Assembly (NCBI GenBank): GCA_002914805.1
Contig: JXTB01000520.1
Coordinates: 111,936 to 175,935, forward strand
Length of the DNA stretch: 64,000 nucleotides
From: Parasponia andersonii
Taxonomy: Eukaryota; Streptophyta; Magnoliopsida; Rosales; Cannabaceae
Direction of reading: 5' to 3'
Shown here: positions 1-12,629 of the stretch, one piece after another
Position numbering within the stretch: position 1 is the stretch's first letter
Layout of the letters: the number at the start of each line of letters is the position of its first letter
Program-made: the position numbers and the translations under genes
The notes under the pieces: generated by a model
Databases searched by the model: none
The model's input: only the letters and a program-made list of their open reading frames with translations
What the model was told of the DNA's origin: nothing

Positions 1-603
1 TCCTTCTTACCAAACATAGCCTTAGGTTCAGTGTGAGATTCTTCACAACAGAGAAATATTGATGACGTGCTGAATTTTTACGTTCAATATGCACTAAAAA
101 AGATCGGAATGAACCCTTAATATGTATTAGAAAATTCCTTCAACAAAATAAAAAATTAAGATAGAGGATATTTAAATTTAATTAAACCTTTATATTGAAA
201 GAATGTCTGATTAAGAGTAGTTCCATTAATCATTGTTCATTCATTGATATTCATCTGATGACATTTTGTCACGTAATGTCTTGTGATTATCAAGATATTG
301 TAGTTACGTGTCTTTTTTTTTTTTTAAAAAATAAATTTTCTGGGCAACATAAGATTATGAGAATTGAGATTGTTTAATTATGATAAATAAATAAATAAAA
401 ATAGCATTTAGACCATGTTGTGCCAATAGGTGTACTATAGAGAGAAGAAATAAGCAAAGGAAAGTGGATGCTATTATATTCATAATTCTAAAACGGCAAG
501 AAACTACTATAACGAAAAATATCTAGAACATTTTTCACAGAATAAGTGGTTCAATTCAAATATCGAGGGGAAGAAGAAGAAGAAGAAGAGAAGTTCCTCC
601 AGT
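1..603. other. Intergenic, downstream of the PMP22-like gene
   Basis: No coding potential is seen. The stretch is AT-rich, with a short (GAA)n run near 571-590 lying just downstream of the PMP22-like stop codon on the minus strand. It should contain the 3' UTR of that gene. Confidence 0.5.
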
Positions 604-3147
604 CTAGGCCTTCTTGATTGTTACAGACCTTGCCTTCAGATTTAAAAAGATAGCCCTGGATTTAGCAAGCAGTTTAAGAGTGATTAGTTGTGAATTCATG
701 TACATATATGTACATAAAGGATTCTATACAATTACGTGAAAGATGCCCAATTATAAATTGTACGTAAACAATCGAAATTCTAGGCATAGCTTATTCTAAC
801 ATGAAAGGTCCTATTTTAGTGTCAGAAACAGTTCCATACTATTTAATTATAAACGTTGTTTTTTTTTCTCCAAGAGGGCTGTATTTTAGTATCTGGGACA
901 TATCGTATATTTATACATTGCTAACAAGTATTATACATGTTAATCGTATCTACTTTTTGACTATTTTTTATGTTTGAGGAGAATTTGATACAACATAAGC
1001 TTTATACAATACAGAACAGTTATTGAGAATGGTCGATTCAAGTTATGTATACTAACTTCATCATCACATTTTTTTCATATCAAGCTTTCTTTTGAAAACA
1101 TGGTTGAATTAATAAAAAAAAAAAACAACAACAACAACAGGCAATATATTATGATGTGTAAAGTCGAAGCTAAAAAGGTATATAACCTAATTGAGTTAGT
1201 AAAATATCTTGTCGCTCAACTCTAAAGACTAGAGATCAAATCCCGCTTTCATTAGAGAATTAGGGAGACTTGAAAGATTATTTTCTTTTGTGTAACTCAC
1301 CAATTATATAAAAAAAAAAAAAAAAAAAGGAACAAAAATATCGAGGTTGGAAAAAATAATATGAAGTGAGAAAAGATTGTTCAACAAAGCAAGGAAAGCA
1401 AATGGATGAAATGTAGAAGCTCACCAGCACGAGGCAACGAAGCTGTGAAACAGAACACGCAGCTGCAAAGGCATGTACTGGTAATTCACCCAACCAACTA
1501 TTGGCCAAAACTGCAACAATAAACCATTATTCATCAAATAACTAAACTATACCGAGAAACTATAGCCATCTATTAGGGTGGGTTCGAGTCTCACGAAGAC
1601 AACATATATATATATATATATTTATTTATTTATTTATTTCATTTAGGAAAGATACATATATAAGCAAAAAATGATGATTTTCACATAACACACCTTCCAT
1701 GCAGTCAACTGAACAGAAGGATAATCCTTTCGAACTTTACTCTTCACTAAACCCCATGGTCTTCCTGTAATACCAATAGCATAAATTTTGTTGCATAAAG
1801 AAATTGTATCTGAATATAATAAGATAACTTAAAATTGAGTTTTGGGCAGTGAGCACCATACACAAATGCTATTAACATAAGTTTATACATATATTTGGGA
1901 TATTATCTTTAAAAAAAAAATTTCAATATCTTTGAGCAAACAAAAGAAAACTATTTTCCAACGAATGTGATTAAGTGATTAATTTCAAGAACTCTTTTTT
2001 ATAAGGTAGCTACTTGCTAGCATTTTGTTTCTACAGGGTGAAAAACAGAGGTAGGTGCCTTTATTTATATTATACTATTTAAATTTAATGGTTGGGAGAA
2101 GTTTTAGGTGTTATTTATTTATTTACTGTGAAATCAGAACAGAAAAGCAATTAATAAAAATAAAATTGCTAATTTCAACCATGTATAACAGGTTGAAAAT
2201 AATGGCATAGTAAAACAAACCTTCAACCACCAAGCCATAGTACATCATGAAAAATAAGTTGTTCCAGGGAGATGTTGTAAATTGTTCCAACAACACCTAA
2301 TTAATAAATGAATTTTCAATGCATCAATACTTTATTACAAAATTTACAAACATAATTTATGAAATGTAACCACTATAGTAAATGGGACTTTACAAAATAA
2401 ATAAATAAATAAAAGAAGTGTTTTACCTTCTTAGCAACAGTGTCATTGCCCTTCTTTCCCTTGAATATTTTATCCATTAATTTATGGAGGAAGTGCCCAA
2501 ATGGTCCTGAGTATGCAAATCCATATAACTGCACAACATTTTGGTTCCAATTATTTGATTTAAGATATTTGTTACTGTTTCGAAGTAAGTGTTGAAAAGA
2601 AAAAGAATCGAATACTTTGAACCTTCTTCCCTTTTTATTCATTTACTTTTATTTCTGGCTTTCTCGGAGCCTCACCAGCTTTAAAAAAAAAAAAAAAGAG
2701 CAAAAAAAAGAACATAGAAAATAAATTCCCTTTTTTCTTGATTATGGAAATTGTTTGTATAAGAGCCATAAAGAGGTGAAAGTGATTTGAAAAGGATTAG
2801 AAAAATAACCATACCATCATAAGAAATAATCTTCTAAGTTGAAGCTTTTTGACCCCAGAGATCTTCTGGGCTATAGCATCACTGCACCCAACTAAAAGCC
2901 CTGCTGTAATTGCCTAAAACCCCAATAAAGGATTTAAACCAAAGAGAACATAAAAGGCGTTAAACAAAAGAACTAACTCTCAAAATGAGATCCTCACAAA
3001 GCAGAGAATGATAAACCAAGAAAATTGCAACCTGGGTATCAATCAAAATTGATAAAAATAATAAATAAAAAAAACCTTGGTTCTGAGAGGATGAAGCTGA
3101 AGTTGCTTAAGGTACTTTTGCCAAGCTTCGTTGACTATCTCAGCCAT
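604..3147 (-). CDS. PMP22: PMP22/Mpv17-family peroxisomal membrane protein, 7 exons
   Basis: Complete gene for a small integral membrane protein of the Mpv17/PMP22 family. The plant members sit in the peroxisome membrane and are thought to affect its permeability. Exons on the minus strand: 3147-3076, 2913-2815, 2528-2427, 2296-2221, 1764-1694, 1510-1425 and 655-604. All junctions are GT-AG and the phases join without a break. The sum is 558 nt, giving 185 residues plus a TAG stop, close to the usual 185-190. Seen in the translation: start MAEIVNEAWQKYLKQLQLHP, then GCSDAIAQKISGVK, YGFAYSGPFGHFLHKLMDKI, MMYYGLVVEGRPWGLVK and WKFWPIVGWVNYQYMPLQLR, the family's diagnostic blocks. The last exon gives a short tail ending TIKKA. 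Intron 6 (about 770 bp) holds a SINE-like repeat and poly-A runs. No disruptive change was seen, so it is probably functional. Function is inferred from family membership. Confidence 0.93.
1165..1270 (+). repeat. tRNA-like SINE remnant in intron 6 of the PMP22-like gene
   Basis: The stretch has an A-box-like segment (GAGTTAGTAAAATATC) followed about 40 bases later by a B-box-like GAGATCAAATCCCGC, the layout of a tRNA-derived promoter. An A-rich run follows near 1310-1328. A second B-box-like GGTTCGAGTCTCAC is at about 1579-1592. Only promoter-like boxes are visible, so this is tentative. Confidence 0.35.
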
Positions 3148-3253
3148 GGTTAAAGATCAACGTTGACTTGTCTTCTGCTCGCCCAGAGGAGCTCCCCAGG
3201 AAGTTTGGGAATTTAAAGATGCAGAGGAAGAGGAGAATTAATTCTTATATGGG

Positions 3254-3261
3254 TTTTTATA
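3254..3261 (-). promoter_or_regulatory. TATA box of the PMP22-like gene
   Basis: TATAAAAA on the minus strand about 107 bases upstream of the PMP22-like ATG, leaving room for a normal 5' UTR of about 75 nt. No competing TATA-like motif lies closer. Confidence 0.5.
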
Positions 3262-3984
3262 AGGTAATTAGAACGCCAGTTGTTTAGTTGTTTATTGACA
3301 AGTTGGGGTTAGGTGGCATTTTGTATGCATAGTAGACTATATTTATGTGCTTAAAAAATAATGAAAAATGTTCTCTCACTTTAATCACTTTGAAAAGCTC
3401 AGGAGGTCAAAGAATCGAAAGTCTTCCAAAAGAAAAATAATAATAATAATAATTTGTTGTGATTTTTCTTTCACGTTGGTATATTTTATTATATTAGATA
3501 TGCATCACTCTTTCACAGATTTTGTGTGTCTAATTTATCTATTTTCTTTCGTGGGTTTGTTTGTTTGTTTTTTTTTTTTTTTGGTTTATTGAGATATTTG
3601 CATCGTCTTAAATATTAATTTTGTCCTTAATAAAAATATTAATTTTGCCTTTTTTTTTATCGAAATTTAGTTTTGCCTTATTTTTAGATAACAACATAAT
3701 AAATATGAAACTGATAAATCATAAATCATACGATCATGTGGAATTTCTTTCGCTGATCTGATAAACTCATAAGCAATATCTTAGCTGTCTTGTAACCAAA
3801 TAAATAAATAACTTAGCTGTCACAATATCCCAAAAAAATGAGTCATGTGTAGATGATATATTATTATTTTATGTATGTATTAAGCCTCGGAAGAAAATAT
3901 TTTTAAAAAATACTGCCTACCTAGACTTGGAATTAGCATACCCATAGTGTTTTTTATTTTTTTATTTCTTTTTAAGCAAAAATA
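3262..3984. other. AT-rich intergenic DNA
   Basis: No gene seen. The stretch contains poly-T runs, an (ATA)n run near 3437-3455 and (TTTG)n near 3557-3570. Short open frames here are low-complexity and unlike any protein I recognise. Confidence 0.5.
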
Positions 3985-4975
3985 CACTTGATCCCTCCAT
4001 TAATTAGGCAAAACAGAAATTCAGCTTTGGGTTAGTCACGCACAAATATCTTCAGTTTTAATTTTTAGTAAAAAAGTTCTGATTTTTGAATATTTGTAAA
4101 ATAATATTTTTATTTTTAAATTTCTGTAAAATAATTTTTTTATTTTTAAATTTCTGTAAAATAATATTTTTATTTTTAAAATTTTATAAATTAATATCCT
4201 TATTTTTGAATTATGTAAATTAATATCTTGATATTTACAATTTCTACAAATTAATACTCTCAATTTTTGCTTTCTTTGTATATTCATACTATGAGCAAAT
4301 TAAAAGATGCAAATATCTCTCGTTAACTTATCACAAATATTTAGATATTAGTATATTATCAGAGTTTATTTTATAATTATTTTTTTGGTTAATAGCTAAA
4401 AAAATACAATTTTTTTTACCTCTTATGTTTTTTTTACAATTAACTACTTTTACGTCTCGTTTTAATTTTTTACTTGTATTTTTAAAATAAAAAGTAAAAT
4501 AAGCTAATCACAAATATTTTTCACAAATTTCATTATTATTTAATAAAGTATAATTAAGTTGATGATGTTTACTACCATCTTTTTGTTATTAAAATCAACT
4601 AATTGGACATTAAAATTATAAATTTATATGAATTTCAAATCTTAGGGTATTAATTTGTAAGAATTTTATTTATCGGGGTATCAATTTGTAGAATCTAAAA
4701 ATGAAGATATTATTTTACAGAAATTCAAAAATAAAAATATTATTTTACAAATATTCAAAAATTAAGCTTCGGCTTTCGACGAAAGAGATGAATGTTCATT
4801 GATAATTGTTTAATATCTCGAATACTGTTAAATTAATGGTAATTAAAGACAGTTTGACCTTATCGATGATAATATCTCGAATACTGTTAAATTAATGGAA
4901 ATTAAAAACAGTTTGACCTTATCGGTAATAACTCGTAACGAACGGTGGTAGTATACTATACTTGGGATCAATAAG
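3985..4975. mobile_element. Fold-back (palindromic) MITE-like element
   Basis: The left part (about 3985-4280) and the right part (about 4620-4975) are imperfect inverted copies: TTTGTAAAATAATATTTTT on the left against AAAAATATTATTTTACAAA on the right. The outer ends share ACTTGATCCC against its complement in TTGGGATCAA. The left arm also holds about four head-to-tail copies of a roughly 33-bp unit (4090-4215). An open frame across the left arm only reflects these repeats and is not a protein gene. Confidence 0.6.
4811..4928 (+). repeat. Two-copy tandem repeat, 59-bp unit
   Basis: Units 4811-4869 and 4870-4928 both begin with TAATATCTCGAATACTG and end in a TTTGACCTTATCG segment. They differ at only a few bases, so the duplication is recent relative to the host fold-back element. 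Confidence 0.85.
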
Positions 4976-5904
4976 ATGTAAAAGTAAAATTAGTCCTATA
5001 AAATATTACATATTACACTGTACATTCTATCCTTCATTATCTCCTGCACAAGTTAAATTATTCAGCTTTCTTTACATAGAATATTATATACAAATTGCTT
5101 GACAGAACGAAGAGACCAAATGAAGTACACATTTCTATAAGATAATATACTTTCTTGAACGGAGATGCCCAATTCACATGTATTCACACCTTTTGCTAAG
5201 TTTTAATATGTAAATAACGTTTTTGCTTTTGTAATAAAAAAAATTAAGTGAATTGCACAAGGGCTGCTCAGAAATTGCCTAATACTTTTCTCGCATTCAA
5301 TATAACATTAAGCCATCAAGAAGACTCAACCGCTCCTATTCAATTCTCTGTTTTCTTGACCAATTTGACACTTTAGATTAAAAGGCAGACATAAGATGTG
5401 GAAAAAGAGCCAACTTTCCATGTTAGTGGGTAACAAATTTTCAAGTCAAGTCCAAAAATAAAAATTCAACAGATCAGTACCTTTTGAGCCAGAGGGTTAA
5501 CTGCGTGGAAGGTGCACTTTAATTTATAACTAATGGTTGTTACTCACCCAAAAAAAAAAAAAAAAAAAAGTTGTTGGGAGTATTAAAAAAGAAGGCTAAT
5601 TCGTCAAGAGCAATCGACAGTACGTATTCGATGAACAGAACATATTACGAGGAGTTGGCTTTAATACCAAATATTTACGAGTAATGTTATAGAGTATGTT
5701 TTGGGGTCACTTGTATCGAGATGGATTTAGGATAGCGTATAGGAATAATGTCATGAGACGTAGATTGGATAAATTGAATGTAACAATACCTAAAAGGAAC
5801 TCATACAAGTGACGCTAGACCATTAATGTAAGATGCCTTTTATCAAGCACTCAAAATAAATTTTTTAAAAAAAAATGCAAAGTTCTTTGAAAATAACATA
5901 AATA
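4976..5904. other. Intergenic, no gene seen
   Basis: AT-rich, with a poly-A run near 5550-5568. I see no open frame with recognisable similarity, no LTR ends and no RNA gene. Confidence 0.4.
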
Positions 5905-6738
5905 TATAATAGGGAAGGAGGGACTCAAAGCCCAGTGGGGGCTTGAGCCCCTCAAATATTTTTTTAATGTATTTATATATGAGTTTCATATATTTTTAGT
6001 TTGAATAATATAAAAAGGCCCCTGTCAAAATTATATAAAATAAAAAATAGCCCCCACAAATTATAAAATTTGACCTCTAATAAAAGAGAATACAAATTAA
6101 GTTAATCTTTTAAAAACCTATTTTTACATGAAAATTATAAATTTAAACAAATTAATTATAAAAATTCCTTTTAAAAACAATAGAAAACATATTTTTTAAA
6201 TTCCCTTCATTATGTATTAGCACTATAACAAAAATAAAAGCATATGAATTTTTCAGTTTTCAGATTTCAATGACATGCATAAAAAAGAATAGAAAAAAAT
6301 AGAAGAAAAGAATCGTGAAGATGAGAAAATATAAATTGTTAGATATTGTTATTAACTGTTAAATAGAAGAAATTAGAAAATTGTAAACAAAATAAAATTT
6401 AATATTCTTCTTATTATTTAAGTTCTTGTTATTTTTAAATTAATTTTACTAACAGAAAAGGAGCATCAATATATTGTGGTCTTCTAGTGTATTTTTTATA
6501 CAGATCAAATAATAAATCAATGTTTGAATATATTTCTTGTTTATATCGAGAAAGATATTTTTAAAGATTTGATTAAAAAAAAAGTTATCATAAAACACTT
6601 ATAAGGCATGAAAAATTAACTCAAATAATTGTAGTACTTCAGTATTGATCAATTATAGACTATATTCTTTTAGTATTGGGCAATTTTGATTAAATAGTTG
6701 ATGCAATGCTGGCCCCATTGAACAAAAATCATAGCTTC

Positions 6739-6742
<4 letters not shown>
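5905..6742. mobile_element. Possible non-autonomous DNA transposon remnant
   Basis: The left end has a GC-richer stretch around CTTGAGCCCCTC and the right end has TGGCCCCATTGAAC, with very AT-rich non-coding DNA between. This resembles degenerate hAT-like non-autonomous elements. No clear target duplication is visible, so the call is weak. Confidence 0.25.

Positions 6743-6789
<47 letters not shown>
6743..6789. repeat. (AT)n microsatellite
   Basis: An uninterrupted AT dinucleotide run of about 46 bases. Others in the window lie near 10857-10881, 12570-12600, 40230-40260, 43135-43158, 47937-47972 and 48221-48254, and an (ATT)n run near 50367-50392. Confidence 0.95.
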
Positions 6790-6794
<5 letters not shown>

Positions 6795-7295
6795 CAAAAT
6801 AGAATGACTAAATAAAGTGGTATTCTACTTTAACCACAATTAAAGGGAAAGTAATTAAGTGTTCTATTCTTAGCAACCAAAAAGTACTTGAAACTATTTA
6901 TAGACCTGTCTCAAGCATCTATATATAAAAAATTATAGATGCACAATCCTCATCATAGGAATCTGCCACATGGTACAGTACCATTCATCAAATATGAGTC
7001 AAATGAAAACAAAAACAAAAAGAAAGAAAAGGAATTAAGCAACAAGGTTTAAAGGAAATAGCATTACCTATTATTCCTTTTGGTAAATCCTTTTCAGTTA
7101 GCTAAAAATAAACATGATCAATTGCATCTAAGGGGATTCGGTTAATCATTAAAAGTAAATGAGAAGCGTATATGCATTGTGAAGATCAGCGACCAAATGA
7201 AAAAGGAATCCCATTTGCTTTTTCAGAAATTATTTAGCCAAGAAAAAAGCAGTAAGTAATGGGACATTTTGATATCCATGAGAGTAAATAAGAAC

Positions 7296-7640
7296 ACAAG
7301 GAACGGAGAAAATGACATAAATAAAACTACTTTGGGCCAAAATGACTTTACTTGTATATTTTTTTAAAAAAAATAAGAGTGTCAACGACTAATTGACTGA
7401 CAAGGAACGGAGGAAATGACATAAATAAAACTACCTTGGGCCAAAATGACTTTATTTGTATATTTTTTTTAAAAAAATATTTTTAAGAGTGTCAATGACT
7501 AATTGACTACCATGAGGTTAAAAGTTCTTGGTCATATGTTAAGATATTTTTAACACTCTTAATTTCTTTTTTCAAAAATAGGCAACAAAAATTATTTTGA
7601 CCCAAATTAGTCCTACCATGTCCTTTTTTCTAAGGAAAGA
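7296..7640. mobile_element. Fold-back MITE with a duplicated left arm
   Basis: Units of about 104 bp at 7296-7399 and 7400-7508 are near-identical head-to-tail copies beginning ACAAGGAACGGAG. Downstream, 7545-7640 carries the inverse of the same arm (AACACTCTTAA, then TTTTGACCCAAA, then CTACCATGTCC). The CTCCGTTCC-type end resembles Stowaway-type plant MITEs. Non-coding. Confidence 0.6.
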
Positions 7641-8339
7641 ACCTACAAATACTCTCGATTGCTACCTCACAACAACAGCAACACAACCTGTCTAACATCA
7701 CAACATAGTCCGGTTAACTACTATATCACGTCCATTAACAATGCACCACCACAACAGACCTATTTTAGAACACTGCCTATTCACACAACTAAACCTTTAA
7801 GACAATGGCCCATTCATATGAACAAAGGCCAGCAATCCTTTATAAATTCTTATCTTAATTTCCCTCCTCGCCTTTGACATAAGAAATTAATTATCTACAT
7901 ACGTGAAATAACTTAGTTAAAGAAAAATTTATCCTACTCGTACTCGCAAGAACATAAGTATGACCTTATAATCCATCAACAATTATTTCTCCATTGCCAC
8001 CCTTCTTTGATTCTAAACTAATTTTGATTCATTCTGACCAATATTTGCCCCAAATACATCAATGATACATATCTAAAATAAAACAGTCGCTACAAAAAAT
8101 GGACCATATTGCCATGACATCTATTACCACGACCAAATGTCGTAGTAATAAAGTCCACATATTGCTGCGACATGTTCATGTTGTGGCAATATGATGCGGA
8201 GAAAATATAACCATAACACGATACCAAAAAGTGGTACTATTCTATCTATTACAGTGACATAGTCGTGACAATAAATTTTCGTAATTATATATTAAATATA
8301 AAAATATTTAAATTAATTATTTTTCAAAAAAAAAACAAT

Positions 8340-8640
8340 TATCTACTTATTGTAGCGATACGTCGCAATAATAGATGTTATTTTAAAAAAATTAGTTAAC
8401 TATCTATTGCCATGACATGTTGCGACAATAGATATTAGTTTAAAAGAATTAGTTAACTATCTATTGCCGCGATATCTGCACCATGTCGCGGCAATAGATG
8501 TTCTTTCAAAAAATTAATTAACTATCTATAGATATTATTTAAATTAATTAATTTAAAGTTGGGAATATGACTCCTCCTAATGCTCTATTATGATGTTTTA
8601 GTTATTCTTGTTTTTTTATCTGTTTTTATTTTTTTTTGCT
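8340..8640 (+). repeat. Internal repeat of CACTA 1 (copies near 9190-9470 and 11130-11250)
   Basis: A module reading AAAATTAGTTAACTA, then a variable GTCGCGGCAATAG motif, then TTCTTTCAAAAAATTAATTAAC and a trailing stretch with GTTGGGAATATGACTCCTCC. It recurs near 9190-9470 (GTTGGGAGTATGGCTCTTCC) and in shorter form near 11130-11250. The subterminal array has therefore been copied into the element interior. Confidence 0.75.
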
Positions 8641-11340
8641 TTCTATTTCTAAGATTTCATGGTGCTTTACTTCTCTTATAACCGTTATATTAAATGCTGA
8701 ATAATGCAATAGCCAATTTAATCTTTAGAATATGGATTCATTATGTATGGAGATATTAGTCTTTTCTTTTCTTCTTATTTTAAATATTGGAGTAATTATT
8801 AGTGTAAGTTTTGAATTTTTTTTCTTTTTTTTTTTGCTACTAGAGCTTTTGTTTAATGTTTTTTTTTATTACGTTTTTATGAATCATTGTTTAGACTAAA
8901 TCCAAACTCAACGAGAGTTCTCTTCTATTCTATATTAATATAAGATGGATATCAAGAAAAGGGGAAGATTTCTAATTTTTTTAGGAAAAAAAAACTAAAG
9001 ATTTTTTGTAGCTAACATAGGCCATATATATAGTGATATATTGTTGTATATGGATTAGAATTTTTTCAATATGAAATAAAGTTTTTAAGACCGTCTATAT
9101 ATCCTAGTTGTATGTGATTTTTTTTAAATTTATTTTCAATCATATTCAGGAATAAGGCGACAATAATCATATTCAACGTAAAATATAATCATGTTATTTT
9201 AAAAAAATTAGTTAACTACTATGTCGCGGTAATAATTGTTCTTTCAAAAAATTAATTAACCACCTATAGATATTATTTAAAAACCCGCGGACAATCTCCG
9301 TCGTTAAAAATAAAGGGAGCATGATTGGGAGGATGAACTCCATGCAACTTCTCTAAAGTGGAGTATGATTTTTCATCAATTTAATATAAAGTTGGGAGTA
9401 TGGCTCTTCCTTATGCTCTTTTAAGATGCTTCAGTTGTTCTTGTTGTTTACCTGTTTTTATTTTTATTTTTTACCTTTTTACCTGTTATTTTTGTGTTGT
9501 ATAATATCCATGGTCATAGGAAGAATTGGTATTTTCCTACACTGAACTTCATGGTAAAGGGCCCAGGATAATAACCAATTCTTAGTTCCCAGTTATTGGA
9601 CTTCTATGTCTAAGTCATTTTGCTGATAAATTTGAGTAAATTGTTTATAAATCGTACAGTAAAAATTTTTAGCTTCACATGTATTTGGAAGCAATTGAAA
9701 AATGGTTATTAGTCATATGAGCATTTTCAGACAGCAATATTGTAGCCTGAAAATCAAGTTCTCTTGAAGAGAACTGTTTTTGGATTTAGGAAGTAAAAGT
9801 AAAATCTGTTCTGTACATGAGAATATAATGCATTTCCATAAAACTCGATATTTGTTGATTTGTATGTGGTTCACTTGGTTCACTTTTACTTTATGCAAGA
9901 TGAAACATATTAGAACCTAGCAGGTTTTACGGTTTGTTTTCATATATTTAGTACGAATCTGTTTACAAGATGGATCACATTAGAACCTAATGCGAACTCT
10001 TGGAATCTAATTAATACCTTTAAGCTTTATTTTATGTAAAATGAGCTAAAAAAAGGATGCAGAAAAGCAAAAAGTGTTGTTAACTAGATAAGCTAATTAA
10101 AGAAATGTGTCTGTGAAAAGTTTTACGAATTAATCTAGTAAGCTAGCCACCAAATACAGAATTTATTTCATTTTTTTTATCCTTAAAGTACTGCAATTTT
10201 ATGAGAATTTCACTATATCATATAAATTAGCTCTAAAGTTTAATCACAACACATGCAAATGGGTTATGAAAAGGTAAGATCTGCCACTAGCTAGTAATAG
10301 AATGTGTACTACTACGGAGTGCTTAAAAGGCATGTCTTGACTCTTGTAGAAGAGATTAATGATCAAAAAGAGATTTATGTACATTAGAAATAGTATGTTA
10401 TTGTTTGCTCTTTAATTTGATATTCATTTGCGCACACATGGTCAAACTGTTTTAGATAGCAATAATTCTGTATTATTCTCGTATGCAAGTAATTGGTGCA
10501 CTTTTGATAAAAGTTTGTATGTTTTTGTAGTGAAATTCTTATTATAAATTCTTCTTACATTTGTGTGCTCTGTTTATTAGTAATTTAGTTATCAATCTGT
10601 TATTAAAGACAGTTATATATTTCTGTTTGTAGTGGAAACCACATGTCTTGCTCAATTTAATGACATTTGGGTTTTCAAATTAAATTCTGGTTCATATGAT
10701 AATATATTGCTTGGAGATATCTACCACCAAATAAACATGATTCTATTGTTTTCTTTTCATATTAAATGAGATTTTGTGTTGTGATCTCTAGTTATTCTGG
10801 GTATTTTTATTGGTTTCTAAAAATCAGCATAATTTTTTATCTATTCTAAAAATTAATATATATATATATATATATATATATTTTAATCTGTTCTGATTAT
10901 TCTAAAAAAGGTTGATTGGTTCTTCGTTCATACCAATGTGATTTAATTTATGGGCTTTATTTTTTCTATTTTCATAAAGCTTTCTTTCATAAAACTTCGT
11001 TTTTATCTCCTTTTAATTTTTTATATATTAATTAAAGAAATTAATTATTTATTGAATTATTAATTAATAAATTTATTTTTAAAAATAATTAAAACTTTTT
11101 CCGACGTAACAATGCATTGTAAATTTTTTTAAAATAATCATGTTCAACATACAAAATAATTATATTATTTTTAAAAAATTAGTTAACTACCATGTCACGG
11201 CAATAGTTGTTCTTTCAAAAAATTTAATTAACTACCTATAGATGTTCTTTTTTTTAAAAAAAAAAAAATACCAAGTTCAATTAGTTTTTGATCAGTAATA
11301 GAATAATTATAGAAATAATCATTCGTTTTCCTGTTTAGTA
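8641..11340. other. Non-coding interior of CACTA 1
   Basis: Apart from the repeated modules, this 2.7 kb has no recognisable coding unit in either direction. It is T-rich and intron-like. It may be the remains of the transposase gene's introns or captured intronic DNA. I could not identify a source gene. Confidence 0.4.
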
Positions 11341-12290
11341 AACATATGAAAGAGTTCCAAGCTACAGGAGGCAATAATCTTGAGCAAATCCAGACAGAAG
11401 AGTTCTTTGCATGGTTTTATAGAAAGGTTAAACACTTCTAAAATAAGCTATTCTATGCTTTTAAGTTTTTCCTAGTATGATAATTTTAAGTTAACATTCC
11501 AGATTTATCATATGCACAAAAATAGATCCCTTGAAGCCACTGACGAGTTATTTACTTTAGCAAATGGGGCCGGCTTTATGGTGAATTCTTATACAGCATG
11601 TCTCATGAATGATGTTAAGTTTTTAGCACACAATCGAGATATCAGATGTAAGACTCAATGCAGTGGTGTTTCTGTACCAGGGATTGATGGCATAACATTC
11701 TATGGCCAATTAGAAGAGATAATAGAATTATCTTATTTAAATGGTTGTTCTATTGTGTTTAAGTGTAAATGGTTTGATACAAACATAGCCAAGAAAAAAA
11801 TAATTAGAGAAAAAAATATCACTAGTATCTGCATCAAAGATGAATAGTATAAAAATGAAAAATACATTCTTGCATCTCAAGCTAAATCAGTATTTTATAT
11901 AGATGACCCTCTTAGGGGTCTAAACTAGAGAGTTATTTAGGATGTACATCATTGGAACATATGGGATGTGTCAAATAGTGAAATAACTGAGATTGATGTA
12001 GTACACGATAATATCTCCTCAAATTTTTCTTCACAGTCGATCTTGGAGGGTTCAATTTAATAAACTTTAGTCGTAGTATTGGTGCATCTACCTCTATCCA
12101 AATTTCAACCAACAGTACATCACAAGTTCCAAATGTGGCCGAGTTTATTGATAACGATAAATTAGATGATGATACATTGGCAGAGTATATGGATGAGGAA
12201 GAATTAAAGAGAAATGATAATGTTGATGAAGATAATACTAGTTCAGATGACAATATTATTCTTAGTGATAGTGATAATTTAGATGATTGA
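11341..12290 (+). pseudogene. CACTA transposon protein remnant with DUF4216-like domain
   Basis: Decayed coding unit of the kind found next to the TNP2-like transposase in plant CACTA elements. The continuous part (11512-11847) shows SLEATDELFTLANG followed by a DUF4216-like core: TFYGQLEEIIELSYLNG, then VFKCKWFDTN. Past a stop the homology continues with ILASQAKSVFYIDDP and an HHWNIWDV segment (about 11860-11960). An acidic tail ends SDSDNLDD with a stop at about 12290. Upstream, 11346-11430 reads as KEFQATGGNN and EEFFAWFYRKV. Several stops and frame changes break the unit, and the large TNP2 catalytic region is missing, so it cannot encode an active transposase. Domain assignment rests on recalled family motifs. 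Confidence 0.7.
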
Positions 12291-12562
12291 GTGTTATTTT
12301 CTATCTTTGTATTTATGTTGTAATTCTTATATTTCGAATTATTAACCGTTATTCAATTTTTACTCAAATTTTAATTTCTTGTACAATTTTTTTTAGTATT
12401 TTTTTTGCACTTTCGTTATTATTTATTGTTTAAATTATTATGTAGTCATGTCAGCACATATTGTGATATATCATGGTAGAGATAGGGGTGTTGATCCCTC
12501 CCCCCAGACCCGACTAGGGTTTCCGCTCCATGTGAGTTAGGTATATATATTTCTCATTATAT

Positions 12563-12602
<40 letters not shown>

Positions 12603-12629
12603 TCTAATAAGTATTTTTTAATATGTAGC

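Noticed and set aside
1278-1508. Minus-strand open frame of 76 codons
   Set aside because: It is the wrong frame of PMP22-like exon 6 read through into intron 6. The true frame joins to the exon at 655-604.
4036-4287. Lysine/isoleucine-rich repeated frame (LKIKILFYRN units)
   Set aside because: Created by the 33-bp AT-rich repeats of the fold-back element, with no sign of selection or a known family.
7659-7877. 72-codon plus-strand frame rich in H, N and P
   Set aside because: No recognisable domain and no promoter or splice context. Probably chance in a locally C-rich stretch.
8100-8560. Evenly repeated short motifs considered as a CRISPR-like array
   Set aside because: Plant nuclear context, variable spacing and both orientations. 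They are CACTA subterminal binding repeats.
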